Source of the DNA: a bacterium
GTDB lineage: Bacteria; Cyanobacteriota; Vampirovibrionia; Gastranaerophilales; Gastranaerophilaceae
Length of the DNA: 64,000 nt
Direction: 5' to 3'
Assembly: GCA_017941035.1 (NCBI GenBank)
Contig: JAGAXG010000007.1
Location: forward strand, 1-64,000
Of the stretch, positions 52,286-62,310 are shown in pieces (position 1 is the first letter of the stretch; every line of letters begins with the position of its first letter). The translations under genes and the position numbers were made by a program. The notes under the pieces were generated by a model. It was given only the letters and a program-made list of their open reading frames with translations. It searched no databases and had not been told where the DNA came from.

Positions 52286-55200
52286 TTACCACTTTTTATC
52301 CATTGATTTTATACTTACTGAAATTCTAGATCCAAAACCTTTATTTAAAGTGTTTACCAAATCATTTGACGCATTTACCCAGAACATTGAAGATGTTAAA
52401 ACTTTACTTTCTCCGGTTAAATCAGGAAGCTTTAACATTACAGGATCCGAACCTTTATATTTACAAAGAATCTGTTTCATTAAAACAATTTCTTCATATT
52501 TGAATTCATCTTTAAACTCAACAGTGAAAATATTTGTATTATCAACAGGTTTAACTGTATCAATCAGAATTATAGGTGGTTCATCATCACTTCTTCTGCT
52601 GACTTTCCCTGATACTATTATCCTTTGTTCATTTTGCAGTAAATCACCATACTCCGCAATTTTACCGTTAAAAGCTAATGTATCTACTTTCCCTGTTAAA
52701 TCCTCAACAGTAACAAATCTTATAAACTTTGTCGGATCATTTTTCTGAGGAATTTGACGAGAAGCCGTCACAAGCCCGCAAATCGTTACAGGTTTATCAT
52801 TTGCAATAGAAGCAATTTGTGAAATCTTATGGGTCATTAAAAATGGCAATTTATCTCTTATTGTAGACAACGGGTGACTGGTGACATAAAATCCTAAAAA
52901 CTCTTTTTCAAAAATTTGAATTTGTCTTGCGTCATATTCCTCATCTGAGCCTGCAAGAGTAAATTTTGCGCTGTCAATTGATGCTGTATCCCCAAGCATA
53001 TCAAATAAATTACCCTGACCTGATTCTTTTTCTTTTGCCTCTTTTGAAGCAGTAGAAGTAATATAATCAATATTTTCCATTAATTGTTTACGGCTCTTTT
53101 CTATTTGAGAAAAAGCTCCGGATTTTATCAAACCTTCTAATGTACGCTTATTTGTACATTTTACATCCACACGTTTTATAAAATCATAAATAGAAGTATA
53201 TTCTCCGTTTTCCTCACGCTCTTTTATAATTTCTTCAACTACACCTTCTCCAACTTGTTTTATAGAAGCCATTCCAAAACGAATATTCTTTCCATCAGGA
53301 GCATATTCCAAATAAGATTTATTAATGTCAGGCGGTAAAACTTTTATTCCATATTTTAAAGCTTCTTCAATATATAATTGAGTTTTTTCTTTATCATCAG
53401 GAACACTTGAAAGCAAAGCTGATAAATATTCAACAGGATAATGACATTTTAAATAAGCAGTCTGATACGCAACAAAAGCATAAGCTGATGAATGTGCCCT
53501 GTTAAAACAATATGCAGCGAAATTTTGAATCTGTTCAAACAAAACTTTCGCATCTTCAGCCTTCATTCCGTATTTAGAAGCACCTTGAATAAGTTTACCT
53601 TCTTGAGCAGCCATAGCAGCAGGATCTTTGTGCCCCATCATACGACGAACCTGATCTGCTTGTCCCAAAGAATAATCAGCCATAACCTGGAAGATTTGCA
53701 TAATCTGTTCCTGATAAACCATCGTACCATATGTATCTTTAAGTACTGGTTCTAATCGAGGGTGAGGATAAGTAATAGCTTTTCTACCGTGCTTTCTATC
53801 AACAAATTCATCTACCATGCCGGAACCTAAAGGCCCTGGGCGAAATAATGCAACTAATGCCCCTAAATCTTCAAAAACGTCAGGTTGTAATTTTTTTACC
53901 AAATTGGTCATACCTTGTGATTCAAGCTGAAATACCCCGACTGTTTCTCCGCGAATTAACATATCATAAGTAGGCTTATCATCAAGAGGGATATGGTTAA
54001 TGTCGACATCTATTCCTTGGCATTTTTTAATAAGCTTAACCGTTTTAGAAATCATAGTGAGGTTTCGAAGACCTAAAAAGTCCATTTTTAAAAGCTTCAT
54101 CTTTTCTAAAATTTCACGATGATATTGAGTAACAACAACACCATCTTTACCGTGTTGAACAGGGACAATTTCATCTAACGGTTTATAAGAAATAATTACT
54201 CCCGCTGCATGCATTCCTGTAGCATTTTTCAAGCCCTCAACATGCAAAGCGGTATCAACAAGTTTTTTTACTTCTGCATCTTCATCATAGATTTTTTTAA
54301 GCTCCATACCTTCTTGTAAAGCATCTGAGATCTTTGCTCCAGGATCTGGGGATATTAAATCAGACAATTCTTTACTTCTGGCATATGGTATATCAAAAAC
54401 CCTTGCAACACTTTTCATTGCATTACGAGCAGCCAAAGTATTAAATGTAATAATTTGGCAAACTTTATCTGCTCCGTATTTTTGAACTACATAATCAATA
54501 ACTTCTCCACGTTTATCAATACAAAAATCAGTATCAATATCAGGCATTGAAAATCTTTCAGGATTCAAAAATCTTTCAAACAATAAATGATGTTCAATAG
54601 GGTCTAAATCAGTAATATCAAGGCAATATGCTACAACTGATCCTGCCGCAGATCCCCTCCCAGGACCTACAGGGATATCATGAGTTTTTGCATAATGTAT
54701 AAAATCCCACGTAATTAAGAAATAAGCACTAAATCCCATTTTTTGAATGACACCAAGTTCATATTTTGCACGTTCCTGTAATTCAGGAGTAATATTTTCC
54801 TCTCCATACTTACGCTTCATACCCTGTTGGACCAAAAGCTCTAAATAAGTATCGGTTGTATAACCATCCGGAACAGGAAAATCAGGTAAAGGTGCCTTCC
54901 ACTCAACTGTTATTGAGCACTTTTTACAAATATCAACGGTATTTTTAATACATTCATTAAAAGTTTCAGTATCTAACCAACGGAAAGCATTCCTTAATTC
55001 ATCAACAGTTTTTACATAAAACTCATTATTAGGAAAATGAAAACGATCAGTGTCTGTTTTTAAAGATTTTGTCTGCATACACAATAAAGTATCATGCCAA
55101 TCAGCATCTTCTTTTTTAAGATAGTGAGAGTCGTTTGTTATAATCATTTTTATATTTAGTTCTTTTGCAAGACGGATTAATTCAGGGTTTGTGCGTTTTT

Positions 55201-55801
55201 GTTCATCAAGTCCATGATCTTGAAGTTCAATATAATAATCTTCACCAAATAAATTTTTATACTTTTGAGCAACAGCTTTAGCTCCCTCATAATTACTTTT
55301 TAAAAGGTTTTGAAGAACTTCACCACCTAAACAAGCACTACAACAAATCAAACCTTCATGATATTTTTCCAGTAATTCAAAATTTATACGTGGTTTTACA
55401 TAAAATCCATCTATATGCGAAATTGAAGATAATTTAACAAGATTCTTATAACCTGTATTATTTTTTACAAGTAAAACCAAATGATAACGCGGGTTATGAT
55501 TTTGATCGTGTTCAGAAATATCTCCGTCATGAACGTAAAATTCTTCTCCTATAATAGGATTAAATAAATTTGGTTGATAAGTAGGATCTTCGGAAGCTTT
55601 TGCTTTTTCGGAGGAATTAATTTTTTCGGCTTCTAAATATAAGTCCATCGCGCCATACATAACACCGTGATCAGTAATAGCGACTCCGGGCATGTTATGT
55701 TCTTTGCAGAACTTACACAAATCACCAATTTTTATCGCTCCGTCTAACAAAGAATATTCGGTATGAAGATGAAGCGGAACATATTGAATCTCATCAGCCA
55801 T
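52286..55801 (-). CDS. dnaE: DNA polymerase III subunit alpha
   Basis: 1171-residue replicative polymerase of the DnaE1 type. PHP domain at the N-terminus (HLHTEYSLLDGAI, GVAITDHGVMYGAMDLY), polymerase core GPGRGSAAGSVVAYCLDITD, catalytic aspartates in SMPDIDTDF (residues 418-426), HAAGVIISYKPLDEIVPVQH, thumb/fingers VALFRPGPLGSGMVDEFVDR, and C-terminal HhH and OB regions (VTICGLVTASRQIPQKNDP). No intein or split is seen. No clear Shine-Dalgarno precedes the ATG. Confidence 0.97.
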   Translation of the reverse strand: MADEIQYVPLHLHTEYSLLDGAIKIGDLCKFCKEHNMPGVAITDHGVMYGAMDLYLEAEKINSSEKAKASEDPTYQPNLFNPIIGEEFYVHDGDISEHDQNHNPRYHLVLLVKNNTGYKNLVKLSSISHIDGFYVKPRINFELLEKYHEGLICCSACLGGEVLQNLLKSNYEGAKAVAQKYKNLFGEDYYIELQDHGLDEQKRTNPELIRLAKELNIKMIITNDSHYLKKEDADWHDTLLCMQTKSLKTDTDRFHFPNNEFYVKTVDELRNAFRWLDTETFNECIKNTVDICKKCSITVEWKAPLPDFPVPDGYTTDTYLELLVQQGMKRKYGEENITPELQERAKYELGVIQKMGFSAYFLITWDFIHYAKTHDIPVGPGRGSAAGSVVAYCLDITDLDPIEHHLLFERFLNPERFSMPDIDTDFCIDKRGEVIDYVVQKYGADKVCQIITFNTLAARNAMKSVARVFDIPYARSKELSDLISPDPGAKISDALQEGMELKKIYDEDAEVKKLVDTALHVEGLKNATGMHAAGVIISYKPLDEIVPVQHGKDGVVVTQYHREILEKMKLLKMDFLGLRNLTMISKTVKLIKKCQGIDVDINHIPLDDKPTYDMLIRGETVGVFQLESQGMTNLVKKLQPDVFEDLGALVALFRPGPLGSGMVDEFVDRKHGRKAITYPHPRLEPVLKDTYGTMVYQEQIMQIFQVMADYSLGQADQVRRMMGHKDPAAMAAQEGKLIQGASKYGMKAEDAKVLFEQIQNFAAYCFNRAHSSAYAFVAYQTAYLKCHYPVEYLSALLSSVPDDKEKTQLYIEEALKYGIKVLPPDINKSYLEYAPDGKNIRFGMASIKQVGEGVVEEIIKEREENGEYTSIYDFIKRVDVKCTNKRTLEGLIKSGAFSQIEKSRKQLMENIDYITSTASKEAKEKESGQGNLFDMLGDTASIDSAKFTLAGSDEEYDARQIQIFEKEFLGFYVTSHPLSTIRDKLPFLMTHKISQIASIANDKPVTICGLVTASRQIPQKNDPTKFIRFVTVEDLTGKVDTLAFNGKIAEYGDLLQNEQRIIVSGKVSRRSDDEPPIILIDTVKPVDNTNIFTVEFKDEFKYEEIVLMKQILCKYKGSDPVMLKLPDLTGESKVLTSSMFWVNASNDLVNTLNKGFGSRISVSIKSMDKKW

Positions 55802-55867
55802 AACAGCATGTTAGCAAAAAAAGTTTTAATAAAAAGAGATTATTAAAATTTATTTAAACTTAAATAT

Positions 55868-55981
55868 AAAAAAAAGCCGTTCTAAAAAACGGCTACCAGA
55901 CTTGGGGAGGAGATACGAAAAACTTTCGTTTTTCATATCCATATTTTCCATATCGACAACCGTATAATTTTCTTTATACAT
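55868..55981 (-). ncRNA. Candidate small RNA in the prs-dnaE gap
   Basis: On the minus strand, after the prs 3' hairpin, about 110 bases end in a classic terminator (AGCCGTT/AACGGCT, 55875-55894, followed by eight T). Just before it is an unpaired CU-rich stretch ATCTCCTCCCC (55914-55904) between that stem and a GAAAAAC/GTTTTTC hairpin (55917-55934). The CU-rich stretch is complementary to ribosome-binding sites. It may be a 3'-derived sRNA of the prs message. A 43-codon frame through it runs over the terminator and is not called. Confidence 0.4.
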
Positions 55982-56021
55982 ACAGTAAAAATCTCCTCTA
56001 AATGGAGGAGATTTTTACTGT
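55982..56021 (-). terminator. Long perfect hairpin at the end of prs
   Basis: ACAGTAAAAATCTCCTC (55982-55998) pairs over 17 bases with 56005-56021; loop TAAATG. It begins 16 bases after the prs stop codon. GGAGGAGAT occurs both in its 3' arm (56004-56012) and at 55906-55914, so the central ATCTCCTC could pair with either copy. Confidence 0.8.
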
Positions 56022-56036
56022 CTCATACTTTAATAT

Positions 56037-57056
56037 TTATCCGACCTGCATTTCTTTTTCGAATCCAAATAAAGAACTTACGGATTCATCATCATGGATT
56101 CGCGAAATTGCCTGTGCAAGCAACGGAGCAACAGAAAGTTGTTTTATATTTTTAGGCATTATGTTCATATCAAGAGGAATAGTATTAGTAACAATACATT
56201 CAGTTATTGGAGCAGAAGCTAATCTTTCAATTGCAGGTCCTGAAAATACAGGATGCGTTGCCCCTACATAAATCTCTTTTGCGCCCCTTGATTTTAAAAG
56301 TTTTGAAGCTTCACAAATTGTCCCTGCAGTATCAATAATGTCATCAAACATTAAGCAGACCTTGCCTTCAATATCTCCGATGACATTAGTTGCAATAGCT
56401 TCATTATGCTTATCACGCCTTTTATCGATAATTGCAATTGGGCAATCAAGACGTTTTGCGAAATATCTTGTTCTGTTAGCACCGCCCATGTCAGGAGAAA
56501 CGGCAACCATTTCTTCAGGATTTATATTCAAACTCTTAATATAATTAGTCAAAATCGGAGCTGCAAAGATATGATCAACCAGTATATTAAAAAATCCTTG
56601 AATTTGTCCTGTATGCAGGTCCATTGCCAAAACTCTATTTGCTCCGGCAGTTGTAAGCAAATCTGCGACCAATTTTGCAGTAATAGCTTCTCTACCGGAA
56701 GTTTTTCTATCTTGACGAGCATAGCCATAATAAGGAATAACGGCTGTAATTGTTTTTGCACTGGCACGTTTGAATGCATCAATAATAATCAAAAGCTCCA
56801 TCAAATTTTCATTAACAGGATTACAAACAGGCTGAACGATGAAAACATCATCCCCTCGAACACTTTCCTTTACTTGAACATAGATTTCTCCATCTGCGAA
56901 ATTTTTAACAATCATAGGACCAACTGTTGTTCCGAGTTCGTTAGCAATCTCCTGAGCCAGAGCGGGATTTGAACGTCCGGCAAATAATTTAATATCATGA
57001 TTTGGGCTAATTGCTTTTTCTAACTCCGCATAAACTTTTTCTTCAATCACAGCCAT
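56037..57056 (-). CDS. prs: Ribose-phosphate pyrophosphokinase
   Basis: 339-residue enzyme making PRPP from ribose 5-phosphate and ATP for nucleotide, His and Trp synthesis. Family marks: IKLFAGRSNPALAQEIANEL, DVFIVQPVCNPVNENLMELL, VIPYYGYARQDRKTSGREAI, catalytic VSPDMGGANRTRYFAKRL, VCLMFDDIIDTAGTICEAS. The C-terminus is about 20 residues longer than usual (ISRIHDDESVSSLFGFEKEM). AAAGGA lies before the start. Followed by a large hairpin and a candidate sRNA. Confidence 0.96.
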   Translation of the reverse strand: MAVIEEKVYAELEKAISPNHDIKLFAGRSNPALAQEIANELGTTVGPMIVKNFADGEIYVQVKESVRGDDVFIVQPVCNPVNENLMELLIIIDAFKRASAKTITAVIPYYGYARQDRKTSGREAITAKLVADLLTTAGANRVLAMDLHTGQIQGFFNILVDHIFAAPILTNYIKSLNINPEEMVAVSPDMGGANRTRYFAKRLDCPIAIIDKRRDKHNEAIATNVIGDIEGKVCLMFDDIIDTAGTICEASKLLKSRGAKEIYVGATHPVFSGPAIERLASAPITECIVTNTIPLDMNIMPKNIKQLSVAPLLAQAISRIHDDESVSSLFGFEKEMQVG

Positions 57057-57175
57057 ATTAAAAAAATCCTTTCCACTTACACACCAGCATTATGTATTAT
57101 AAAACTTTAACTGGTATTCCACAAGTTTTTTTTAAGTTTTGTAATATCAATACTTTAAAAATTTTTTTTTGCATT

Positions 57176-57209
57176 AAAAAAGCGGGGTTATAAAATTTAA
57201 CCCCGCTTT
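57176..57209 (-). terminator. Terminator of hppA
   Basis: AAAGCGGGGTTA (57179-57190) pairs perfectly with TAACCCCGCTTT (57198-57209); the A run 57176-57180 gives the T tract on the minus strand. Confidence 0.9.
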
Positions 57210-57219
57210 AAAATATTTA

Positions 57220-59625
57220 TCATTTACCCCTTGGAATTCGCATTCCGTAAAATGAACGAATCACAAAGAATAATGAAATTATCAAAAATACAAATCCAAC
57301 ATAAGGAGCTATATTGCGGAAATTCTCATTAATAGCAATTTCCATAGCTAATAGTCCAAACAAAGTTGTAAATTTAATAATTGGATTCATAGCGACAGAA
57401 GAAGTATCTTTGAAAGGATCACCAACAGTATCCCCAACAACAGTTGCTTCATGTAAAGGAGTACCCTTTTCTGCTAAGTCAACTTCAACAATTTTTTTAG
57501 CATTATCCCAACATCCACCGGCATTAGCCATAAATACAGCTTGGAATAAACCAAATATAGCAATCGCTATCAAATAACTTACAAAGAATGATACTGCAAG
57601 CTGAGAACTCATACTTGGTGCAGATAAACAAGCTAATGCCAAAGCCATTGTAAATAGTGCAATAAAGATATTTACCATACCTTTTTGAGCATATTGAGTA
57701 CATATTTTTACAACTTCCTTTGAATTTGCTACATTCGCACTTTTTTCATCAGTTTCACCAAGTTTAATATTTTCTTTAATATATTCAACAGCCCGATAAG
57801 CACCTGTTGTTACAGCTTGCATAGAAGCACCGCTGAACCAGAAAATCACAGCTCCACCTGCCAATAAACCTAATAATGTATAAGGATTTAACAAGTTCAA
57901 AATCATTTCAGGCTGAATTCCCAGAGTATTTTGAATTACCAAAATCAATGAGAAAATCATTGTAGTAGCACCTACAACTGCTGTACCTATAAGTACAGGC
58001 TTTGATGTTGCTTTGAATGTATTTCCTGCCCCATCATTTTCTTCCAAATATCTTTTTGCATTTTCAAAATCAGGTTCGAAACCGTATTCATTTTGAATTT
58101 GAGTTTTAACATCAGAAATTTCTTCAATAAGCGAAAGCTCATAAACGGATTGTGCATTATCAGTTACAGGTCCATATGAATCAACTGCAATTGTCACAGG
58201 TCCCATTCCCAAAAATCCAAAAGCAACAAGACCAAATGCAAATACAGAAGAATAACTCATTAAACTTTCTGGGATATATGTACTTGCAACATAAGCTAAT
58301 GCCATTAAAACAACAATTACTGCCCCTATCCAAAATGCAGAGAAATTCCCAGAAACAATGCCTGAAAGAATAGTCAAAGAAGAACCACCTTCACGCGAAG
58401 CAGTTACAACTTCTTCAGTATGTTTAGCCTTTGGAGAGGTAAATATTTTAGTAAATTCAGGAATTAATGCAGCTCCCAAAGTTCCGCAAGAAATAATTGT
58501 TGCCAAAATAAACCAAGTACAACAGCCTAATCCTTTTAATAAAACGCTGCTGACTGTGTATGTCATAAAAATTGAAAGGATTGAAGTTAACCATACAAGT
58601 CTTGTTAAAGACAATTCGAAATCAAATTTTTTCGTAGTTTTTGCATATTCCTTATCATACAAACCGTTGAACCAATAAGCGACAACAGAAGTTATAATCA
58701 TCAAAAATCTCATTACAAAAATCCACGCAAGCAATTGAACTTGATTACCTTCACCAGCAACTGCGAGAAGGATGAAACTTACTAAAGCAACACCTGTCAC
58801 CCCGTATGTTTCAAACCCGTCAGCAGTAGGTCCGATTGAATCTCCTGCATTATCGCCTGTACAATCTGCAATAACCCCCGGATTACGAGGGTCATCCTCT
58901 TTAATACCAAATTGTATTTTCATCAAATCAGATCCGATATCAGCAATTTTAGTAAAAATACCTCCGGCGACACGCAAAGCAGAAGCGCCCAAAGATTCAC
59001 CGATAGCAAATCCTATAAAGCAAGCTCCGGCAATTTCTCCCGGAACGAATAATAAAATCGTAAGCATCATAATAAGTTCAACTGAAACAAGAAGAACTCC
59101 AATACTCATACCTGCTTTTAACGGGATATTTAAAATATTTAACGGTTTACCCTTTAGAGATACAAAAGCAGTTCTTGCATTTGCTAAAGTATTCATCCTA
59201 ATCCCGAACCACGCAACCGCATAAGAGCCTAAAATACCTATAACAGACCAGCCCAGAATTGTTAAAACACCAACCCATCCCATTTTTTGAAGATAACCGA
59301 AATAAAATGATATACAAATACCAATAATTATTTCTAATGCAAGTAAGAATTTACCCTGCTGAACAAGATAAGTCTTACAAGTTTCCAAAATAGTATTACC
59401 TACAGAAGCCATAGCTTCATGGACATCTAGTTTTTTAACCTCTAAAAATTTCCACAAACCGAAAATTAAACCTGCAAAGGCGATTCCAAGCCCAATTAAC
59501 AATAAATTGTAATTGTCGGGAGAAATATCTTTTATACTTGGAACAACTAAATCGGCTTCACTTGCCATCGCAGAGGAAATTGAGGCAAATAACACTGCCA
59601 TCAAAGACGCAAACTTTTTAAACAT
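57220..59625 (-). CDS. hppA: Membrane-bound pyrophosphatase (K+-independent, H+-pumping type)
   Basis: 801-residue pump with ~16 membrane helices that couples PPi hydrolysis to ion transport. Catalytic acidic motifs: DCTGDNAGDSIGPTADGFET, and VVGDTVGDPFKDTSSVAMNP near the C-terminus. The segment GNTFKATSKP has Lys where potassium-dependent enzymes have Ala; Na+-pumping members belong to the K+-dependent group, so proton pumping is inferred. A signal-peptide-like N-terminus (MFKKFASLMAVLFASISSAM) is present. AAGGAGAGAGACT precedes the ATG. Confidence 0.94.
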   Translation of the reverse strand: MFKKFASLMAVLFASISSAMASEADLVVPSIKDISPDNYNLLLIGLGIAFAGLIFGLWKFLEVKKLDVHEAMASVGNTILETCKTYLVQQGKFLLALEIIIGICISFYFGYLQKMGWVGVLTILGWSVIGILGSYAVAWFGIRMNTLANARTAFVSLKGKPLNILNIPLKAGMSIGVLLVSVELIMMLTILLFVPGEIAGACFIGFAIGESLGASALRVAGGIFTKIADIGSDLMKIQFGIKEDDPRNPGVIADCTGDNAGDSIGPTADGFETYGVTGVALVSFILLAVAGEGNQVQLLAWIFVMRFLMIITSVVAYWFNGLYDKEYAKTTKKFDFELSLTRLVWLTSILSIFMTYTVSSVLLKGLGCCTWFILATIISCGTLGAALIPEFTKIFTSPKAKHTEEVVTASREGGSSLTILSGIVSGNFSAFWIGAVIVVLMALAYVASTYIPESLMSYSSVFAFGLVAFGFLGMGPVTIAVDSYGPVTDNAQSVYELSLIEEISDVKTQIQNEYGFEPDFENAKRYLEENDGAGNTFKATSKPVLIGTAVVGATTMIFSLILVIQNTLGIQPEMILNLLNPYTLLGLLAGGAVIFWFSGASMQAVTTGAYRAVEYIKENIKLGETDEKSANVANSKEVVKICTQYAQKGMVNIFIALFTMALALACLSAPSMSSQLAVSFFVSYLIAIAIFGLFQAVFMANAGGCWDNAKKIVEVDLAEKGTPLHEATVVGDTVGDPFKDTSSVAMNPIIKFTTLFGLLAMEIAINENFRNIAPYVGFVFLIISLFFVIRSFYGMRIPRGK

Positions 59626-59687
59626 AGTCTCTCTCCTTCTTAAATATTTACTAAATAATTATAATCCATAAACGAAATTTGCTCAAT

Positions 59688-60437
59688 TTATTTACAATTA
59701 GTCATGAATAATTCATACATTACAACCGAAACAGAAGTTGCTAAATTTAGAGACTCCACAGCATTATCCATTTCAATTTTTACTGAATTCGTCGAAAAAT
59801 CAATAAGTTCATTTGATAACCCGTTTGCTTCACTTCCAAACATAATAAGAGACGGAGTTTTAAACTCAAAGTTTTTTAACAAATTATTAGTTCTTGGAAG
59901 AGTTGCAATTCTTTCAAAATCATTAAAATAAAATTTCAATTCTTCAATTTCAGAAATATTAAAAATCGGAATTTTCCATAAATTCCCGACAGAAGCACGT
60001 ACACATTTAGGATTATAAATATCAACACTTTGCCCGTATAAAACTATTGCATCTGCACAAAATGCAACCGCAGAACGAATTATTGTACCTAGGTTCCCTA
60101 CATCTTTTATATCTTCAAGTAATAAAACTTTTTGAAAATTTTTTAACAATTCAATATTGTATTTTTTTTGAATTCCAACAGCCACTACTTCGGGAGCACT
60201 TTCTGTTGTTGACAATTTTTTTAAAACAGATTTATTTGTGTAAATAAGAAGTTCTTTAGGAAAATCGAAACTATCCTCTTCAGTAAAAATATGTTCAATT
60301 TTTATTCCAAAATCTAATGCTTCTTTAATAGCCTTATATCCTTCCAACAAAAATTTTCCGCTTGCTTTTCGAAATCTTCTTTGCTGAAGTTTTACGATTT
60401 CCTTCACAAGTTCATTATTTACGCTTGTTATTTCCAT
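59688..60437 (-). CDS. SpoU-family RNA 2'-O-methyltransferase
   Basis: 249 residues. An N-terminal RNA-binding domain (KLQQRRFRKASGKFLLEGYK) is followed by the SPOUT knot with motif 1 VGNLGTIIRSAVAF, motif 2 IMFGSEANGLSNELI and motif 3 VESLNLATSVSVVMYEL. This fits TrmH/RlmB-like 2'-O-ribose methyltransferases; the exact site in rRNA or tRNA is not predictable. It overlaps the stop of the M24 peptidase gene by one base and is the last gene of the ppiC-pepP-spoU operon. Confidence 0.93.
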   Translation of the reverse strand: MEITSVNNELVKEIVKLQQRRFRKASGKFLLEGYKAIKEALDFGIKIEHIFTEEDSFDFPKELLIYTNKSVLKKLSTTESAPEVVAVGIQKKYNIELLKNFQKVLLLEDIKDVGNLGTIIRSAVAFCADAIVLYGQSVDIYNPKCVRASVGNLWKIPIFNISEIEELKFYFNDFERIATLPRTNNLLKNFEFKTPSLIMFGSEANGLSNELIDFSTNSVKIEMDNAVESLNLATSVSVVMYELFMTNCK

Positions 60438-61981
60438 TATTTAACCTCAAATTCATTAAGCCATATTTTTTCTTGTTCATTGAGCATTTCAAAGTTTATA
60501 AGTTTTTGTTCATAATTCATTTTTACAAATGAATGAATCTTACCATCTAGAAAATAGCATGAGTTTTCTAATCTTACCCCAAATTCTCCTTCTTTATACA
60601 ATCCGGGTTCTATAGTAAAACACATGCCGTCTTTTATTTCAACTTTTGCTTTTTCACTATTACTCAAATTCGGCGGATACTCATGGACATTAACTCCTAT
60701 TCCATGTCCTAGTCCATGATTAAATACAAATCCTTCAGGAGCATTCATATTTAGAAATTCTCGAACCTCAGAATCAATTTCAAAACCTGTTCTAAAAACG
60801 GAATTGTAACCCCTCAAAAATGCCTTTAATACCGTAGTATAAACTTTTTTATTTAGTTCAGAAGGTTCTCCTTTGACAAAAACCCTTGTAATATCAGTTG
60901 CCAATCCGCCATCAAAATATGCACCACAATCAATTAATACAAGACTTCCATCTTTAATTATTTCTTCTTTGGAAGATTTTGAATAATGCGCGAGTGCAGA
61001 ATTCATATCCTTTGCAACTATAGATTTAAAACTCAAACCTTTTGCACCGTTATTCATAAATTCTTGTTCAAGTTTATTTGCAATATCATATTCTGAAATA
61101 TTAGAATTGTTATTAATATAGTCTCTGATTGCTCCCATAGTTCTGTCAGTTCTTGAAAATGCATCTTTTAGATGTTCCAGTTCCTCTTTTGTTTTGATAC
61201 TTCTCAAATATCTTACAGGATTTGAAATCTTATAAATATCGCTTTTTATAATACTTCTGTCAAAATCATTTGTAGTTAACGGATCAATGAGAACTTTAAA
61301 ATCTGTAGTTCTTAAAAAATCCTCAAGTTCATCAAATCTGTCAGGAGTAAATAGTTCAGCAGAATTCTTAAACACAAGTGCCTTACCCTTAATCTTTGAG
61401 CTATAAGGGATTGAATAATTCCTTATATTGAAAAGATAAGATATATCATCTAAATCAGTTAATAAAATAACCTCATTTTCTTTTATATCGGCAATTTGAG
61501 ATATTTTTTGCCCCTTTTGAGAAATTGTCATACCAGTTAATTCCTCATCAATTATTTCCGGAACAAATTCTTGATGAAGTTCTACATCATAAGGATCATT
61601 TTCAATAAGCACAAGATTATAATATTCCGATAATTCTTCAACTCTTTTTACAGAATTTTTTTTTGAAAATAAACCCAACTTCGCACCTTCTGGCAAAATT
61701 TTTCTTAATGAATCAAGAAAATTTTGCCCTGATTGAAGTTTTACAACAGTTACTTCACTATGATTCACTTCCAAATCTGCCTGAATATGATATCTTCCAT
61801 CAACAAAAAGATATATGGTTTCAGGAGTAACAAGAGCATAAGCCGTAGAGCCTGAAAAATTTGTCAATTTATATAAAGAATTTTCGTCTAAAGTATTATA
61901 TTCAACCAAAAACTCATTTGTTGTATTCACAAGTAAATATGACAAATCATTCTCATTTAAAAAGGTACGAATACTCATCAT
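60437..61981 (-). CDS. M24 aminopeptidase (Xaa-Pro aminopeptidase type)
   Basis: 514 residues. Two creatinase-like N-terminal domains (residues about 1-270) are followed by a pita-bread catalytic domain. The five metal ligands are visible: two Asp in VLIDCGAYFDGGLATDITRV, His in HGLGHGIGVNVHEYP, Glu in TIEPGLY and Glu in GVRLENSCYF. It should release N-terminal residues before proline. It begins 6 bases after ppiC and overlaps spoU by one base. No signal peptide, so cytosolic. Confidence 0.92.
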   Translation of the reverse strand: MMSIRTFLNENDLSYLLVNTTNEFLVEYNTLDENSLYKLTNFSGSTAYALVTPETIYLFVDGRYHIQADLEVNHSEVTVVKLQSGQNFLDSLRKILPEGAKLGLFSKKNSVKRVEELSEYYNLVLIENDPYDVELHQEFVPEIIDEELTGMTISQKGQKISQIADIKENEVILLTDLDDISYLFNIRNYSIPYSSKIKGKALVFKNSAELFTPDRFDELEDFLRTTDFKVLIDPLTTNDFDRSIIKSDIYKISNPVRYLRSIKTKEELEHLKDAFSRTDRTMGAIRDYINNNSNISEYDIANKLEQEFMNNGAKGLSFKSIVAKDMNSALAHYSKSSKEEIIKDGSLVLIDCGAYFDGGLATDITRVFVKGEPSELNKKVYTTVLKAFLRGYNSVFRTGFEIDSEVREFLNMNAPEGFVFNHGLGHGIGVNVHEYPPNLSNSEKAKVEIKDGMCFTIEPGLYKEGEFGVRLENSCYFLDGKIHSFVKMNYEQKLINFEMLNEQEKIWLNEFEVK

Positions 61982-61987
61982 TTATCC

Positions 61988-62269
61988 TTAATTTTTATCA
62001 GTAAGTTTAATTAAATGCCAACCAAATTGAGTTTGAACAGGTTCAGATAATTCCCCTACTTCAAGAGAAAATGCAGCATCTTCAAATGGTTTAACCATCA
62101 TACCTTTACCAAAAAATCCCAAATCCCCTCCAGCTCGTCCTGATGGGCAAAGAGAATTTTCCATAGCAGCATCTTCAAAAGAAATTTTTTCTGCTTTAAT
62201 ATCACTTAATAAATTTTGGGCTTCTTGTTCTGTTTTAACTAAAATATGGCTTGCTCTAATTTCTGACAT
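61988..62269 (-). CDS. Single-domain parvulin peptidyl-prolyl isomerase
   Basis: 93 residues, just the PpiC/parvulin fold: IRASHILVKTEQEAQNLL at the start, GGDLGFFGKGMMVKPFEDAA in the middle and VQTQFGWHLIKLTDK at the end, including the conserved His residues. There is no signal peptide, so it probably acts in the cytosol. AGGAGGATAATAATT precedes the ATG. First gene of the operon with the prolidase-type peptidase; both deal with proline bonds. Confidence 0.94.
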   Translation of the reverse strand: MSEIRASHILVKTEQEAQNLLSDIKAEKISFEDAAMENSLCPSGRAGGDLGFFGKGMMVKPFEDAAFSLEVGELSEPVQTQFGWHLIKLTDKN

Positions 62270-62310
62270 AATTATTATCCTCCTATAAAACTACTTACTA
62301 TTTTATAATA

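Noticed and set aside
55850-55981. 43-codon minus-strand frame after prs
   Set aside because: It reads through an obvious intrinsic terminator; an sRNA fits better.
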